Of a DNA stretch of 64,000 nt, positions 28,101-36,752 are shown one piece after another. Both the position numbers and the translations under genes were made by a program. The stretch comes from JALYXS01 sp051003795 (GTDB taxonomy: Bacteria; Acidobacteriota; Terriglobia; Bryobacterales; Bryobacteraceae), in NCBI GenBank assembly GCA_051003795.1, contig JBPCKZ010000152.1:1-64000 (forward strand), given 5' to 3'. Position 1 is the first letter of the stretch. The number at the start of each line of letters is the position of its first letter. The notes under the pieces are model-generated. The model saw only the letters and a list, made by a program, of their open reading frames with translations, did no database searches and was not told the DNA's origin.

Positions 28101-28607
28101 GGCAAGCCGTTCCTGAATGTGAAGGGCGCGGCCGGAAAGGTACTGCAAGGCTGGCAGGTGAACGGGATTGTGAGCTACCAGTCCGGCCATCCGATACAGA
28201 TCGGAGTCAACAACACGCTTCCGCTGTTCAACTCGGGCAACACGCCCAATTCCGTCACGGGCCAATCGCCGGAACTGCATTCCAAATCCGGCTTCGATCC
28301 GGCGAAAGACCTGTTGCTGAATATCAAAGCTTTTGGCGTTCCCGCGCAAGGAGTGTTCGGAACGTCGGCCGAGGTACTGCCGAATGCACGCGACTTCCCG
28401 GTCTACAACGAGGATTTCGGCATCCTGAAGCGGACGTATATTACGGAAAGCATCAACTTCGAGTTCCGCTTCGAAATGTTCAACGCTTTGAACAGGGTGA
28501 TTTTTGGCGGTCCGGCAACTAATATCAATAATGCCAACTTCGGTCAGGTGAGCGGGCAGGCGAACAGTCCTCGAAATGGCCAGTTTGCCTTGAAGTTCAA
28601 CTTCTGA
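25191..28607 (+). CDS. TonB-dependent receptor with carboxypeptidase-regulatory domain
   Basis: The 1138-residue outer-membrane receptor starts at GTG 25191, with a GGAGG Shine-Dalgarno at about 25176. It has a signal peptide (to LMAQ), a carboxypeptidase-regulatory beta-sandwich (SIRGTVEDASGAVISGATVTA onward, residues 25-105), a plug domain (about 120-240), and a long beta-barrel ending in phenylalanine (QFALKFNF). Such Cna-type receptors import oligosaccharides or other large ligands with TonB energy. It is adjacent to and divergent from the cytochrome cluster, and is followed by a strong palindromic terminator-like structure. The ligand is not predictable. Confidence 0.93.
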   Translation: MKTKIPCGRLVPALLGLSLCLMAQSERGSIRGTVEDASGAVISGATVTAINAGTGVRTTATTAEAGNYNIPQLPAGNYTVEVDHPGFKKVIQEHLTVEVGAVAALNLRLEVGQASESVTVAAAAPQLKTETTDVSTAINPKSYNDLPLNAAGGGRAPESFLFLAPGTTGSTFDAHINGSQTLSKEMQIDGMSTQIAEVQGDPRTLTFPPDAIQEMSVLTSGYPAEFGNTGGGVEQFVVKSGTNDLHGNLYEFLRNDKLDARGFFNASRSIHRENEFGGSVGGPVFIPKVYNGRNKSFFFTNINFYKLRGGAQNSIASVPNTAFRNGDLSGLRDASGNLIQIYDPATTRSDGMGGFIRDPFPGNIIPANRISQVSKNILGLVPASKTQDVFNNYPASGGSQNNNHNYTIKGDQYLGSNHRLNGVFNQGRNTDNGPYAALPHPVESSRDGMNTQNTVRLAYDWTISPTLLNHLGAGYNRQHQLLVAPETTVSWGQKLGISGINDGFPAISYGAFTALAQNQDRIEPVSNTFLYSDSLSWTKGRHNMKFGADYRKLQHNGRYPSRSANFGFSSNETAFPTGDLRGKTGLAFASFLLGQVDGSSEFISNVVSGTRWSYFAAYAQDDFKLSPTLTLNLGLRWDVFTPQQEVADRYSIMDPKAPNPRAGGLPGAYVFAGKGPAPHTGTSRLTSASDTDFRNFAPRLGLAWKVTERSVIRTAYGISYYPTGAMAGGNSVDSIAGYSGNPTFNSLDQGLHPAFLWDAGFPQNFDHPPFIDAGLNVGAGASIWWDNATKPMYRQDWNFGTQHQLTNSMVLDVGYVGAKATRLNTGAVNVNQVDPRYLSLGNLLTKDIADPDVVAAGFKPPYAGFTGSLAQALRPFPQYQGIGTKQSANIGNMTYHSLQAKVEKRFSHGLFFLTSYTWSKTLTDSNSALGGFFSPGARDNYNRQLEKALSVYDTPHRLVTAFNYELPIGPGKPFLNVKGAAGKVLQGWQVNGIVSYQSGHPIQIGVNNTLPLFNSGNTPNSVTGQSPELHSKSGFDPAKDLLLNIKAFGVPAQGVFGTSAEVLPNARDFPVYNEDFGILKRTYITESINFEFRFEMFNALNRVIFGGPATNINNANFGQVSGQANSPRNGQFALKFNF

Positions 28608-28613
28608 AGAAGT

Positions 28614-28643
28614 CCGGGCGGAGAGGCGCGCCTCTCCGCCCGG
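28614..28643 (+). terminator. 30-bp perfect palindrome after the TonB receptor gene
   Basis: CCGGGCGGAGAGGCG (28614-28628) is followed at once by its exact reverse complement (28629-28643), starting 6 bases after the stop codon. It would form a very stable hairpin. No T-run follows, so it may act as an mRNA-stabilising or bidirectional hairpin rather than a classical intrinsic terminator. Confidence 0.75.
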
Positions 28644-28658
28644 TGGTATCTTGAGTCT

Positions 28659-29435
28659 ATGCGGTTGCGAGGGGCACTGCTCGCGGCAATATTGACTGCG
28701 CCGCTGATTCCTCAATCTTCGGTTACTCCCCTGCAATCGAGCCTACTGCTTTTCAATTCGGGCAAATACGGCGAATGTTACCAGATCGTTTCCTCGTATG
28801 TTCTCTCGAATCCGAGTAGCGGCCCGGCTCGCAAACTGCTCGGCATGGACGAGTTCATGCTCGGCAAACGCCAGGAAGCTCTTCAGGAATTGCAACGCGC
28901 GACGGAGCTGATGCCTCGCGATACCGAAGCGTTTTATTATCTCGGCCGGCTCTACTTCGAGGCGGACAACGCACCCGCCGCGCTGACGGCTTTTCAGAAG
29001 GCCGTCGAATTGGACCCATCGAACGTTCGCGCCCGGAATAATATGGGCCAGTCGTACGAAGCCATGGGCCGGCTTCTCGATGCCGAGCGCTCTTATCTGA
29101 GAGCCATCGAAGTGGAAAAGGGTCAAGCCAAAAAATCGGGATGGCCTTCTTATAATCTCGGTCTCCTTTACTTCAATAGCGGACGCTCCGATCGGGCGGT
29201 CTCGTGTTTTCGCGAGGCACTAGCTTCGAATCCCGGGTTTTCCGAAGCCAAGATCAAGTTAGCGGCGCTATTGTCCGACGAAAATGAAGCGCGCGGGTTG
29301 CTCGAAGAGGCCGTGCGAAGCGATCCGCAAAATGCGGAAGCGCACTACCGCCTCGCTCTACTCCTGACGAAATCCGGAATGCGGGATGAGGCTCAACGGC
29401 ATTTCGCGCTTTTCGAAAAATACCGGAAGCTTTGA
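28659..29435 (+). CDS. Secreted TPR protein
   Basis: The 258-residue protein has a short signal peptide (LRGALLAAILTAPLIPQSS). The rest is about six tetratricopeptide repeats, for example AFYYLGRLYFEADNAPAALT followed by VELDPSNVRARNNMGQSYEA. TPR arrays are protein-interaction scaffolds. Its stop overlaps the start of the VCBS/ASPIC gene (TTGA), so the two are translationally coupled and probably form one functional unit at the cell surface. Confidence 0.85.
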   Translation: MRLRGALLAAILTAPLIPQSSVTPLQSSLLLFNSGKYGECYQIVSSYVLSNPSSGPARKLLGMDEFMLGKRQEALQELQRATELMPRDTEAFYYLGRLYFEADNAPAALTAFQKAVELDPSNVRARNNMGQSYEAMGRLLDAERSYLRAIEVEKGQAKKSGWPSYNLGLLYFNSGRSDRAVSCFREALASNPGFSEAKIKLAALLSDENEARGLLEEAVRSDPQNAEAHYRLALLLTKSGMRDEAQRHFALFEKYRKL

Positions 29436-31093
29436 CCGTGCGCGCGATCGGAGGCGTCCTCGGTCTTGCGGCGATCGCCGCGGGTCTGCTCGTATCGGGC
29501 CTTTCCCCCGCTCCAATCCAATTCCAGGATGTCGCCGGGCAGAGTGGGATTCGCGCTCAAATGCGCTGTGGAGGCCCGGAGAAAAAGTGGATTCCGGAAG
29601 CCAATGGTTCCGGGGCCGCCTGGCTCGATTACGACCGCGATGGCCGGATGGATCTGCTGATCGTTAATGGCTCCAACATGGACGACCTTCGGCAAATCGT
29701 GGCTGGGAAAGTGCCGCCCGCTCGCCCCGGCAGCTTGTATCTTTACCGCAATCTCGGCGGCGGACATTTCGAAGATGTCACCGCGCGCGCCGGACTCTCG
29801 AACCCTTACTGGGGGACTGGAGCCGCCGTCGCCGATTTCAACAACGACGGGTACCCGGACATTCTGGTCACCAGTATTGGGCTTGACCTTCTCTTTCGTA
29901 ATAACGGCGATGGGACGTTCACCGACGTCAGCCGTGCCGCGGGCTTAAGCTCCAAAATTGCCTGGCACACCGGCGCGGCGTTCGGCGACTATGACGCCGA
30001 CGGCAATCTGGATTTCTACGTCGCCGGGTATGTGGATCTCAAGGCGCTGAAGTTGGATGCTCCAGCTCCCGTTTGCCGATACCGTGCGATAGAGGGCTTC
30101 TGCGGGCCGCTCGGTTTGAAAGGAGAGCCCGACATCCTTTATCGCAACAACGGAAATGGAACGTTTACGGACGTAACGGAAAAAGCGGGCGTGAGGGATA
30201 CGGGGCTGTATCACGGCTTCGCGGTGCTGTTCGACGATTTCAATCAAGATGGCAAAATCGACATCTTCGTTGCGAACGATTCCGATCCCAATTACCTCTA
30301 CGTGAATCGGGGCGATGGGACGTTCCAAGAGGCCGCGCTCCCAACCGGCGTCGCTTTCAGCGGAGACGGACGAGCCCAGTCGAACATGGGAGTGGCGGCC
30401 GGTGATTTCAATAACGATGGTTTGCTCGACCTGTTGACGACGACCTTCTCCGAAGATTACTTCCCCCTATTTCGACAGTGGTCTCCGGGATTTTTTGAAG
30501 ATAGTTCGGCGCGCGCCGGTTTGGGCGCGGCGACTTTGCCCTGGGTGGGATGGGCTTGTGGATTCGCCGATTTCGATAATGACGGGAACAAGGATCTGTG
30601 GACGGCGAACGGCCATGTGTACCCTACGGCCGACATACTCCCGAGCACGAGTTACCTTCAGCCGGTCGCGGTCTTCCGCAACCAGGGCGGGAAGTTTGCG
30701 CCTGTTCCGGGTATCGGCGGGAAAGGATCGTATAGGGGGGGATGCACCGGAGACTTCAATAACGACGGCCGGATCGATTTACTAGTATTGCCGATTGCAG
30801 GTTTGCCTTTATTACTCGAGAATCGCACGGAGTCCCGGTCCCATTGGATCGGGTTCGAACTTCGCGGCCGGGCGATCGGCGCGCGGATCCGAATCGAACA
30901 CTGCGGTAGCGCTCAGTTCGACACGCTCCGGAATGGCGGCAGTTATCTTTCGGTGAACGATCCGCGGATTCACTTCGGCCTTGGTTCCTGCGGGAAGGTC
31001 GACCGGGTTCGCATTCGATGGCCCAACGGCCGTCGGCAGGTGCTCGAAAACCCGCTCACCGACCGCTATTTGACTATCGAAGCGCCCATCTGA
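29432..31093 (+). CDS. VCBS/FG-GAP repeat protein with ASPIC/UnbV domain (CRTAC1-like)
   Basis: The 553-residue protein starts at TTG 29432, overlapping the preceding stop; GTG 29438 is an alternative. After an N-terminal hydrophobic signal (LGLAAIAAGLLVSGLS) there are at least seven calcium-type repeats of the form DxNxDGxxDL: DYDRDGRMDLL, DFNNDGYPDIL, DYDADGNLDF, DFNQDGKIDIF, DFNNDGLLDLL, DFDNDGNKDLW and DFNNDGRIDLL. These build an integrin-like beta-propeller. The C-terminal ~90 residues are an ASPIC/UnbV domain (GARIRIEHCGS, then LRNGGSYLSVNDPRIHFGLG). Extracellular binding is expected. A paralogue lies at 34130-35815. Confidence 0.88.
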   Translation: MTVRAIGGVLGLAAIAAGLLVSGLSPAPIQFQDVAGQSGIRAQMRCGGPEKKWIPEANGSGAAWLDYDRDGRMDLLIVNGSNMDDLRQIVAGKVPPARPGSLYLYRNLGGGHFEDVTARAGLSNPYWGTGAAVADFNNDGYPDILVTSIGLDLLFRNNGDGTFTDVSRAAGLSSKIAWHTGAAFGDYDADGNLDFYVAGYVDLKALKLDAPAPVCRYRAIEGFCGPLGLKGEPDILYRNNGNGTFTDVTEKAGVRDTGLYHGFAVLFDDFNQDGKIDIFVANDSDPNYLYVNRGDGTFQEAALPTGVAFSGDGRAQSNMGVAAGDFNNDGLLDLLTTTFSEDYFPLFRQWSPGFFEDSSARAGLGAATLPWVGWACGFADFDNDGNKDLWTANGHVYPTADILPSTSYLQPVAVFRNQGGKFAPVPGIGGKGSYRGGCTGDFNNDGRIDLLVLPIAGLPLLLENRTESRSHWIGFELRGRAIGARIRIEHCGSAQFDTLRNGGSYLSVNDPRIHFGLGSCGKVDRVRIRWPNGRRQVLENPLTDRYLTIEAPI

Positions 31094-32562
31094 TTGCCCG
31101 TCGTTTGGCTTTGCTTGAACAGCGCCAGCTCTTTCTCGGCATCTTGCGTTCTTCCGAGTTTGCGATAAACAGCCGACAAGCGGTAATGCGCTTTCGGATC
31201 CGAAGAATCCGTGCGCAAGGCAGCCTTCAGGTGTTCGAGCGATTTTTCGTAGAGACCCTTTTCGGTGTAAATCTTTTCGAGCGCGTAATGCGCTTCCACC
31301 ATCTTCGGTTCCAGCTTCAGCGCCGCCAGAAGATACTTTTCCGCTTGCCGCGCATCCTCGCTGGAAGAAGCGATGTCGCCCAATTCATACAGGGCCTCCG
31401 GATGGTTCGGGTTGATTCGCAATTCCTGTTGCAGTTCCGCGCGCGCCAAGTCGAAATGCTGGTCCTTCCAGAACAATGAACCAATGGCGAAGTGTATGTT
31501 CTGCAGTTCGGGCTTCCGCTTCAGCACGCTCCGGTATTCCGCAATCGCGTCCTCGTCTTTGTTGGAGGATTCCAGCATCTGGGCCCGCAGCTGGTGAGCG
31601 CGGTATGAGTCCGGATCGGATTCGAAGACGGCAAGCGACGCCAAGTACGAAAGCGCGCGGTAGCCTTCGCCGGCAAGATAGACCTGCTTATCGTCGGCGT
31701 CATGCCGCGGCAGCGCGTGCACTCGGGTCCGCCACAGCGCCAACTCCTCCCTCAGTTTCGACCCCGACGGAGCCGCATCGCGGTAAGCCAGGGAGCCATC
31801 CATCAGTTCATCTATTCCATCCGCCGCCCCTGCCTCGGCCTTCGTACCCGCATCCGCCGCCTTGCTTGCCGCCCATTGAGACTTCTCTCGAAGGCGCGCG
31901 CTATCCGGCATCTTCTCGAGCGCGAGGCGGTACTGTTCACTCGTACCCTTCCAATCCTGCGCGGTTTCAAAGTAATGGGCGCGTGCCAGGTTTGTATAAG
32001 GCGAGTTCGGGAATCGGCTCTGCAACTGGCCGGACAATTCTTTGGCGAGGTTGCCGTACGACTTGCTGAGATGGTAGAGCACGTCGATGTCGGAAGAATC
32101 TACTGCCAAGGCCTTTTCCAATTCATCCGCGGCTTCCTGGAAAACCGACCGGGCGAATTGCGTGTACCCCAAATAACCGTGCACCAGCGAATTCGAAGGC
32201 TCGAGTTCTTCGGCGCGGCGCAGGTAACGGGCGGCGGATAAATAGTCGTGTCCAGTGAAGGCGATCACGCCCAGGAAAAACTGCGGACCGGCTAGGTCGG
32301 GCTTTATGCGGGCCGCTTTCTCATAAGTGGTCTTGGCACGCTCCGTTTGGCCCTGCTCGTAATACAGATTACCCAGATTCGCATACGCCTCGGCCATTTG
32401 CGGCCGGAGGCGGACGATTGCCTCATATTTCCGTCCGGCCGCCGCGAGATCGCCGGCCGCCTGGGACTGCTTTGCTTCCGAATAAAGCTGCGCGAGATCC
32501 TCCTGGCACAAGAGGACGGAAGCCATTGCGAGCAACATAATCGCGAGCTTCAAAACTGCCAT
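31066..32562 (-). CDS. Secreted TPR-repeat protein
   Basis: The 498-residue protein has a signal peptide (LKLAIMLLAMASVLLCQ). It consists almost entirely of TPR units: AEAYANLGNLYYEQGQTERA, AARYLRRAEELEPSNSLVHG, PEALYELGDIASSSEDARQA and AHYRLSAVYRKLGRTQDA, with a less regular middle. It overlaps the 3' end of the convergent CRTAC1-like gene by 28 bases. TPR and CRTAC1-like proteins recur together in this part of the window, which suggests a surface-assembly role, though this is inference. Confidence 0.85.
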   Translation of the reverse strand: MAVLKLAIMLLAMASVLLCQEDLAQLYSEAKQSQAAGDLAAAGRKYEAIVRLRPQMAEAYANLGNLYYEQGQTERAKTTYEKAARIKPDLAGPQFFLGVIAFTGHDYLSAARYLRRAEELEPSNSLVHGYLGYTQFARSVFQEAADELEKALAVDSSDIDVLYHLSKSYGNLAKELSGQLQSRFPNSPYTNLARAHYFETAQDWKGTSEQYRLALEKMPDSARLREKSQWAASKAADAGTKAEAGAADGIDELMDGSLAYRDAAPSGSKLREELALWRTRVHALPRHDADDKQVYLAGEGYRALSYLASLAVFESDPDSYRAHQLRAQMLESSNKDEDAIAEYRSVLKRKPELQNIHFAIGSLFWKDQHFDLARAELQQELRINPNHPEALYELGDIASSSEDARQAEKYLLAALKLEPKMVEAHYALEKIYTEKGLYEKSLEHLKAALRTDSSDPKAHYRLSAVYRKLGRTQDAEKELALFKQSQTTGNQMGASIVK

Positions 32563-32609
32563 ACGGACGATGATACCCCGGACGTTACACTGCGATAAAG
32601 TTAGATCCC

Positions 32610-34133
32610 ATGAGAATCGTTAAGGGTTCCGCTCTCTTTTTCGCCGCGCTGCTCAGCGTCTTGGCTCAACCGGGCAAGCCGGTAAGCGTGCATCCCGAGA
32701 ATCCGAAATACTTTCTATTTCGCCGGAAACCGCTGGTGCTGATCACCGCCACCGAACACTACGGATCCGTGATCAACCGGCCATTCGACTTCGAAAAGTA
32801 TCTCGACGATGCCGTCGAACACAAGATGACTCTGACGAGGACCTTTCTTCTGTTCCGGGAACTCCAGAGCGCGCGGAACCCGTCGTCGCCTTGCAAGCCG
32901 GAGTCTCCGGATTACATCGCTCCATTTCCGCGCACGGGACCGGGCAAAGCAATGGACGGAGAGCCCGCCTATGATCTCGACCAGTGGAACCCGGGATATT
33001 TCGAGCGATTGCATCGCTTTTTGGATGCCGCCTCGAAGAGAGGTATCGTCGTGGAGCTTACGCTCTTCAGCAATTCCTACGCGGATAATATTTGGGCGTT
33101 GAACCCGTTTCGCGCGCGGAACAATAAGCAGGGCGTCGGGAAAATGGAGTGGCCGGAGTATCTGTCTCTTCAGGATAAGGAGTTAGTTCGGCGGCAGAGC
33201 GAGTACGCGAGAAAAATCATCCGGGAGACCGCCGCTTACGACAACGTATATTACGAAATCTGCAATGAACCCGGCGGGGGCGTTGCGGGCCACATCTCGC
33301 CCGCGGAGGTGGATGCCTGGCAGGAAGAGATGGGCGCCGTCATGCGCGACGAGATGCGCAAATTGAATCAGCCTCACCTGATCGCCGGGCAGGAGGCCTT
33401 TTCTTACACTCCGCAGTTCCGGTTCCCGCTCGATAAAACGTTCTCGAGTCCGTTGTTTCAAATAGTCAACGTGCATCCGCTGCCAAACACCGTCCTGGAA
33501 GGACACTCCTACCAGCTTGGCAACTTCATGTCGAAAGAACTCATGCTGCCGGAACTTGCGGAGTTCTGCCGCGCGGCCTACAGCCTGCCGAAGCCGGCGG
33601 TGCTCGACGAAGACAACACCGCGAGCATGTATCGCGATGCCACCGGTTGGACGATTCACCGGAAGCGGGCATGGACGGCGTTATTATCCGGCGCGCACTA
33701 CGACTACATCGATTTTTCCATTACGGTGGGTAGCGAAGCGGGCACTCCGGAATCGCGGCGTCGCATTCGTGGCTGGATGCAACATCTCTCGGAGTTCATG
33801 AGCGGCTTCGACTACGTGCATTCTAAACCCGCATCCGGCTGGATTACGGCGAAGCCGGACCACTTGGTGGTTTCGGCGCTATCCGCGGGCGGCGGCGATT
33901 TCGCGGCCTATCTCGCCGACTCGCGCGAGGTCGCCGATGCCACGGCGGGACAAAGCATCCGCGGACCCGTCGCGTTCACTTTGCCTGCCGGTCAATTCGA
34001 GGTCCGGTTATACTCGCCTACCTCCGGCCGGTACTCCCCGGGAATCACAGTCGACGGAGGTAAATCCGCTTCGCTCGAAATCGGACCTTTCCAAGAAGAC
34101 GTCGTAATTCGCGCCACGCGCGCGCGGCGCTAG
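32610..34133 (+). CDS. Secreted clan-A-like glycoside hydrolase
   Basis: The 507-residue protein has a signal peptide (GSALFFAALLSVLAQ). A TIM-barrel glycosidase layout follows. VYYEICNEPGGG (about 213-224) carries the NEP acid/base glutamate, and PAVLDEDNTASMYRD (about 330-344) has an acidic residue at the expected nucleophile strand, although the usual Glu is followed here by Asp. The C-terminal ~100 residues are a beta-sandwich (VAFTLPAGQFEVRLYSPTSG). The family looks like the cellulase/DUF4038-type groups. The exact GH family and substrate cannot be set by eye. It overlaps the convergent ASPIC gene by 4 bases. Confidence 0.75.
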   Translation: MRIVKGSALFFAALLSVLAQPGKPVSVHPENPKYFLFRRKPLVLITATEHYGSVINRPFDFEKYLDDAVEHKMTLTRTFLLFRELQSARNPSSPCKPESPDYIAPFPRTGPGKAMDGEPAYDLDQWNPGYFERLHRFLDAASKRGIVVELTLFSNSYADNIWALNPFRARNNKQGVGKMEWPEYLSLQDKELVRRQSEYARKIIRETAAYDNVYYEICNEPGGGVAGHISPAEVDAWQEEMGAVMRDEMRKLNQPHLIAGQEAFSYTPQFRFPLDKTFSSPLFQIVNVHPLPNTVLEGHSYQLGNFMSKELMLPELAEFCRAAYSLPKPAVLDEDNTASMYRDATGWTIHRKRAWTALLSGAHYDYIDFSITVGSEAGTPESRRRIRGWMQHLSEFMSGFDYVHSKPASGWITAKPDHLVVSALSAGGGDFAAYLADSREVADATAGQSIRGPVAFTLPAGQFEVRLYSPTSGRYSPGITVDGGKSASLEIGPFQEDVVIRATRARR

Positions 34134-35815
34134 ACCGGAGATCGTTTCGGCTCCCGCACCGTCAGCACCTGGTCCGCGGTAATTCGCTCCATCCGCTGTA
34201 CCGTCCCGCTCGGCCATGTGATTTCCAATAATCGAATCAGGCGATCGGTTCCGAGCCCGAAGTGAACGCGTTTATCGCTTGCCGAAAGGTAGCTCCCGGC
34301 GGTGGTGACATAGCCGTGCTGTTCGCCTCCGGTTTCCGGAACCAGACGAATGTGAGCGCCGATGCCATCCCGGTTGCTCGCGGTTCCGACGGTGTTCACC
34401 AGCAGCCAGTGGTTCCCGTTGCCGCCGTTGTTCAGTAGCACGACCGCCGGCCCGTCGTTGCAATTAATCGCGACATCGAGGAACCCGTCGTTGTTCAGAT
34501 CCCCGAACGCCGCGCCCCGAGCCGCAAATCGTTTCTGAAAAGACGCGCCGCTCGATTCCGACACATTGTCGAAACGGCCGTCCCGGTTGCGCAGCAGCAG
34601 CAGCGGCTCAAGATACCGGACCTGAGGTTGCGTGAATTCGATGTTATCCATCACATGGCCTTGGGCGACGAACAAGTCCTTTGAGCCATCGTTGTCGTAA
34701 TCGATGAACCGCGCCCCCCAGCCGGAATGAAGCTGCGTGGCCGCGCCGAGGCCGCTCTTCTGGGAAATGTAGTTAAAGGAACGTCCTTTTTCATTGTGAA
34801 AGAGCGCGTAGCGCTGATTCGCGAGAGCGTTGATGAAGATGTCGGGCCAGCCGTCGTTATCGTAATCGGCGAAATCGATTCCCATGCCGGCGAAGGTTTC
34901 CCCGTCGTCGTTGTAAGCCAGACCCAGCGAGAGCGCCGACTCAGTGAACGTTCCATCGCGGTTATTGCGAAACAACTGCTGGGGAAAGGAGTCGTTGGCG
35001 ATCGCGATATCCGGCCAGCCATCCCGGTCGAAGTCGTTCACGGCGATTCCGAGACCCTTGCCCGGATACTTCCCGATGCCGCATCGCTCCGAAACATCGG
35101 TAAACGTTCCGTCGCCGTTGTTGTGATAGACCAAATGCGTGATGGGCTTGAAATGATTCGGGTGGCAATAAGATCGAAATCCAGGCCGGTGTTCCCCGCA
35201 CCAAATATTTTGCGTAAAATCCCAATCGAGGTAGCGGGCTACCACCAGATCGAGCCGCCCGTCCCGGTCGTAATCGACGAACGCCGCGCCGGTGCTCCAG
35301 CCTCCTCCGGCCACGCCGGACGTATCCGTTACATCGGTAAACGTACCGTTCCCATTATTGCGATAAAGGATGTTCTTCCCGACATTCGTAATATAGAGAT
35401 CGGGAAATCCGTCATTGTCGAAATCGCCAACTGCAACGCCCATTCCGAACGAGTGGCCCGCCAGGCCGGCTTCCCTGGTCGCATCCGTGAAAGTCCCGTC
35501 GCCGTTGTTGCGGTAGAGGCGGTTCCAGAAGAGTGGGTCGGATTTATCGGGCGCCCGGCCGGAGCTCATGGGATCGGTCAGCTTGGCGCCATTTACAAAA
35601 AACAAGTCCAGCAGTCCATCGTTGTTGTAATCGAACATAGCCACGCCGCCGACCATTGACTCGGGAAGATATTTTTGGGCGGTACGGCTGGATTGCGTGC
35701 GGAAGCCAACCCCAGCCGTCGCCGCGACGTCCGTAAACGTGGGGAGCTTGCGCGTCTCCCGGGCGAAGAGGCTTCCGCCCGCCAAGGCGGATAGGAAGAA
35801 CGACCTGCGGTTCAA
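34130..35815 (-). CDS. VCBS/FG-GAP repeat protein with ASPIC/UnbV domain (CRTAC1-like)
   Basis: The 561-residue protein has a Tat-like leader (MNRRSFFLSALAGGSLFA). It has the same architecture as the gene at 29432: DYNNDGLLDLFFVNGAKL, DFDNDGFPDLYITN, DYDRDGRLDLVVARYLDWDF, DFDRDGWPDIAIAND, DYDNDGWPDIFINA, DYDNDGSKDLFVAQGH and DLNNDGFLDVAINCNDG, then an ASPIC/UnbV tail (GAHIRLVPETGG, YLSASDKRVHFGLG). The export route differs from its paralogue (Tat against Sec). It is followed downstream by the convergent glycosidase gene. Confidence 0.88.
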   Translation of the reverse strand: MNRRSFFLSALAGGSLFARETRKLPTFTDVAATAGVGFRTQSSRTAQKYLPESMVGGVAMFDYNNDGLLDLFFVNGAKLTDPMSSGRAPDKSDPLFWNRLYRNNGDGTFTDATREAGLAGHSFGMGVAVGDFDNDGFPDLYITNVGKNILYRNNGNGTFTDVTDTSGVAGGGWSTGAAFVDYDRDGRLDLVVARYLDWDFTQNIWCGEHRPGFRSYCHPNHFKPITHLVYHNNGDGTFTDVSERCGIGKYPGKGLGIAVNDFDRDGWPDIAIANDSFPQQLFRNNRDGTFTESALSLGLAYNDDGETFAGMGIDFADYDNDGWPDIFINALANQRYALFHNEKGRSFNYISQKSGLGAATQLHSGWGARFIDYDNDGSKDLFVAQGHVMDNIEFTQPQVRYLEPLLLLRNRDGRFDNVSESSGASFQKRFAARGAAFGDLNNDGFLDVAINCNDGPAVVLLNNGGNGNHWLLVNTVGTASNRDGIGAHIRLVPETGGEQHGYVTTAGSYLSASDKRVHFGLGTDRLIRLLEITWPSGTVQRMERITADQVLTVREPKRSPV

Positions 35816-35906
35816 TCGGTTTTCACCACGTTAAATCCGGTCCGATGTAATCTTATCCAAATCGGGATTCTGGAATATCCAATGTCGATCCCATTTCCGA
35901 GCACCC

Positions 35907-36752
35907 TTACGGTTCGCGGGCGGCGCGAAAGCCAATCATGCGGTGCGATTGAACCGAAGGCCACGCGGCCGATCGCGCGTAGGTCCGCAGATCGAACGCA
36001 TCTTCGAAAAACGTGCCGCCCCGCAGCACCCGATACGCCCCGTTCTCCGGCCCTTGCGGATTCTTGCGCGGCGAGAACTGGTAATAATTGCGGCTGTACC
36101 AATCCTGGCACCACTCCATCACGTTGCCTGCCATGTCGAACGCGCCGTAGGGCGACGCGTTGTCATGCGTTTGCATGCCGCCACGCTCGCTGCCATCATA
36201 GAATCCGACCGGCTTTGCCGTCGCGAAATCGCTCCCGATCGCGTAATTGGCGTACGAGCGATCGATCTCATTGCCCCACGGATAGCGCCGCTGGTCCGTG
36301 CCGCGCGCGGCCTTTTCCCATTCGGCTTCGGTGGGAAGTCGGTATTTCTTCCCGGTCTTCGCGCCGGCCCAGTTGCAGTAGGCCGTCGCGGAATCCCAAT
36401 TCACGCCGAGCACCGGATAATTTTCATTGCCCGCGATTGCCCCGCCGTGGTTCTTGGCATCGGTCCAATACGGAACCTGATCTTTCGGAACAACCCGCTG
36501 GCCGGGCCAGAATTTGGGATCTTCGTAACCCGGATCGTCGCGAAATTTCTTCCACTCGCCATTGGTCGTTTCATATTTGGCGATGTAGAACGCGTCGAGT
36601 TCGACTGCATGGACCGGCCGCTCGCGCGATTCCCCATCGCCGAAGTTGTCGCCCATCTTGAACAGGCCGGACGGGACGTAGACGAAATCGCCGTGCCCGT
36701 CGTTCACGACCGGAGCGGCCGATGCCGCCAAAAGAAGCAGCGCGAAGATCAC
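35907..36752 (-). CDS. SUMF1/FGE-like domain protein, likely catalytically distinct
   Basis: I place the start at GTG 36752, because it overlaps the upstream stop as GTGA and begins a signal peptide (VIFALLLLAASAAP). A longer form from ATG 36812 would run 64 bases into the neighbour. The 281-residue protein has the SUMF1 fold throughout: FVYVPSGLFKMGDNFGDGES, RLPTEAEWEKAARG, GNVMEWCQDWY, RVLRGGTFF and IGFRAA. The two active-site cysteines that formylglycine-generating enzymes need in the segment after RGG are absent (here Phe and Asp/Ala). Sulfatase activation is therefore unlikely, and no sulfatase gene is near. A carbohydrate- or peptide-binding role is more likely. Confidence 0.8.
   Translation of the reverse strand: MIFALLLLAASAAPVVNDGHGDFVYVPSGLFKMGDNFGDGESRERPVHAVELDAFYIAKYETTNGEWKKFRDDPGYEDPKFWPGQRVVPKDQVPYWTDAKNHGGAIAGNENYPVLGVNWDSATAYCNWAGAKTGKKYRLPTEAEWEKAARGTDQRRYPWGNEIDRSYANYAIGSDFATAKPVGFYDGSERGGMQTHDNASPYGAFDMAGNVMEWCQDWYSRNYYQFSPRKNPQGPENGAYRVLRGGTFFEDAFDLRTYARSAAWPSVQSHRMIGFRAAREP

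Noticed and set aside
35907..36752. Formylglycine-generating enzyme activity
   Set aside because: The active-site cysteines are missing and there is no sulfatase gene nearby.
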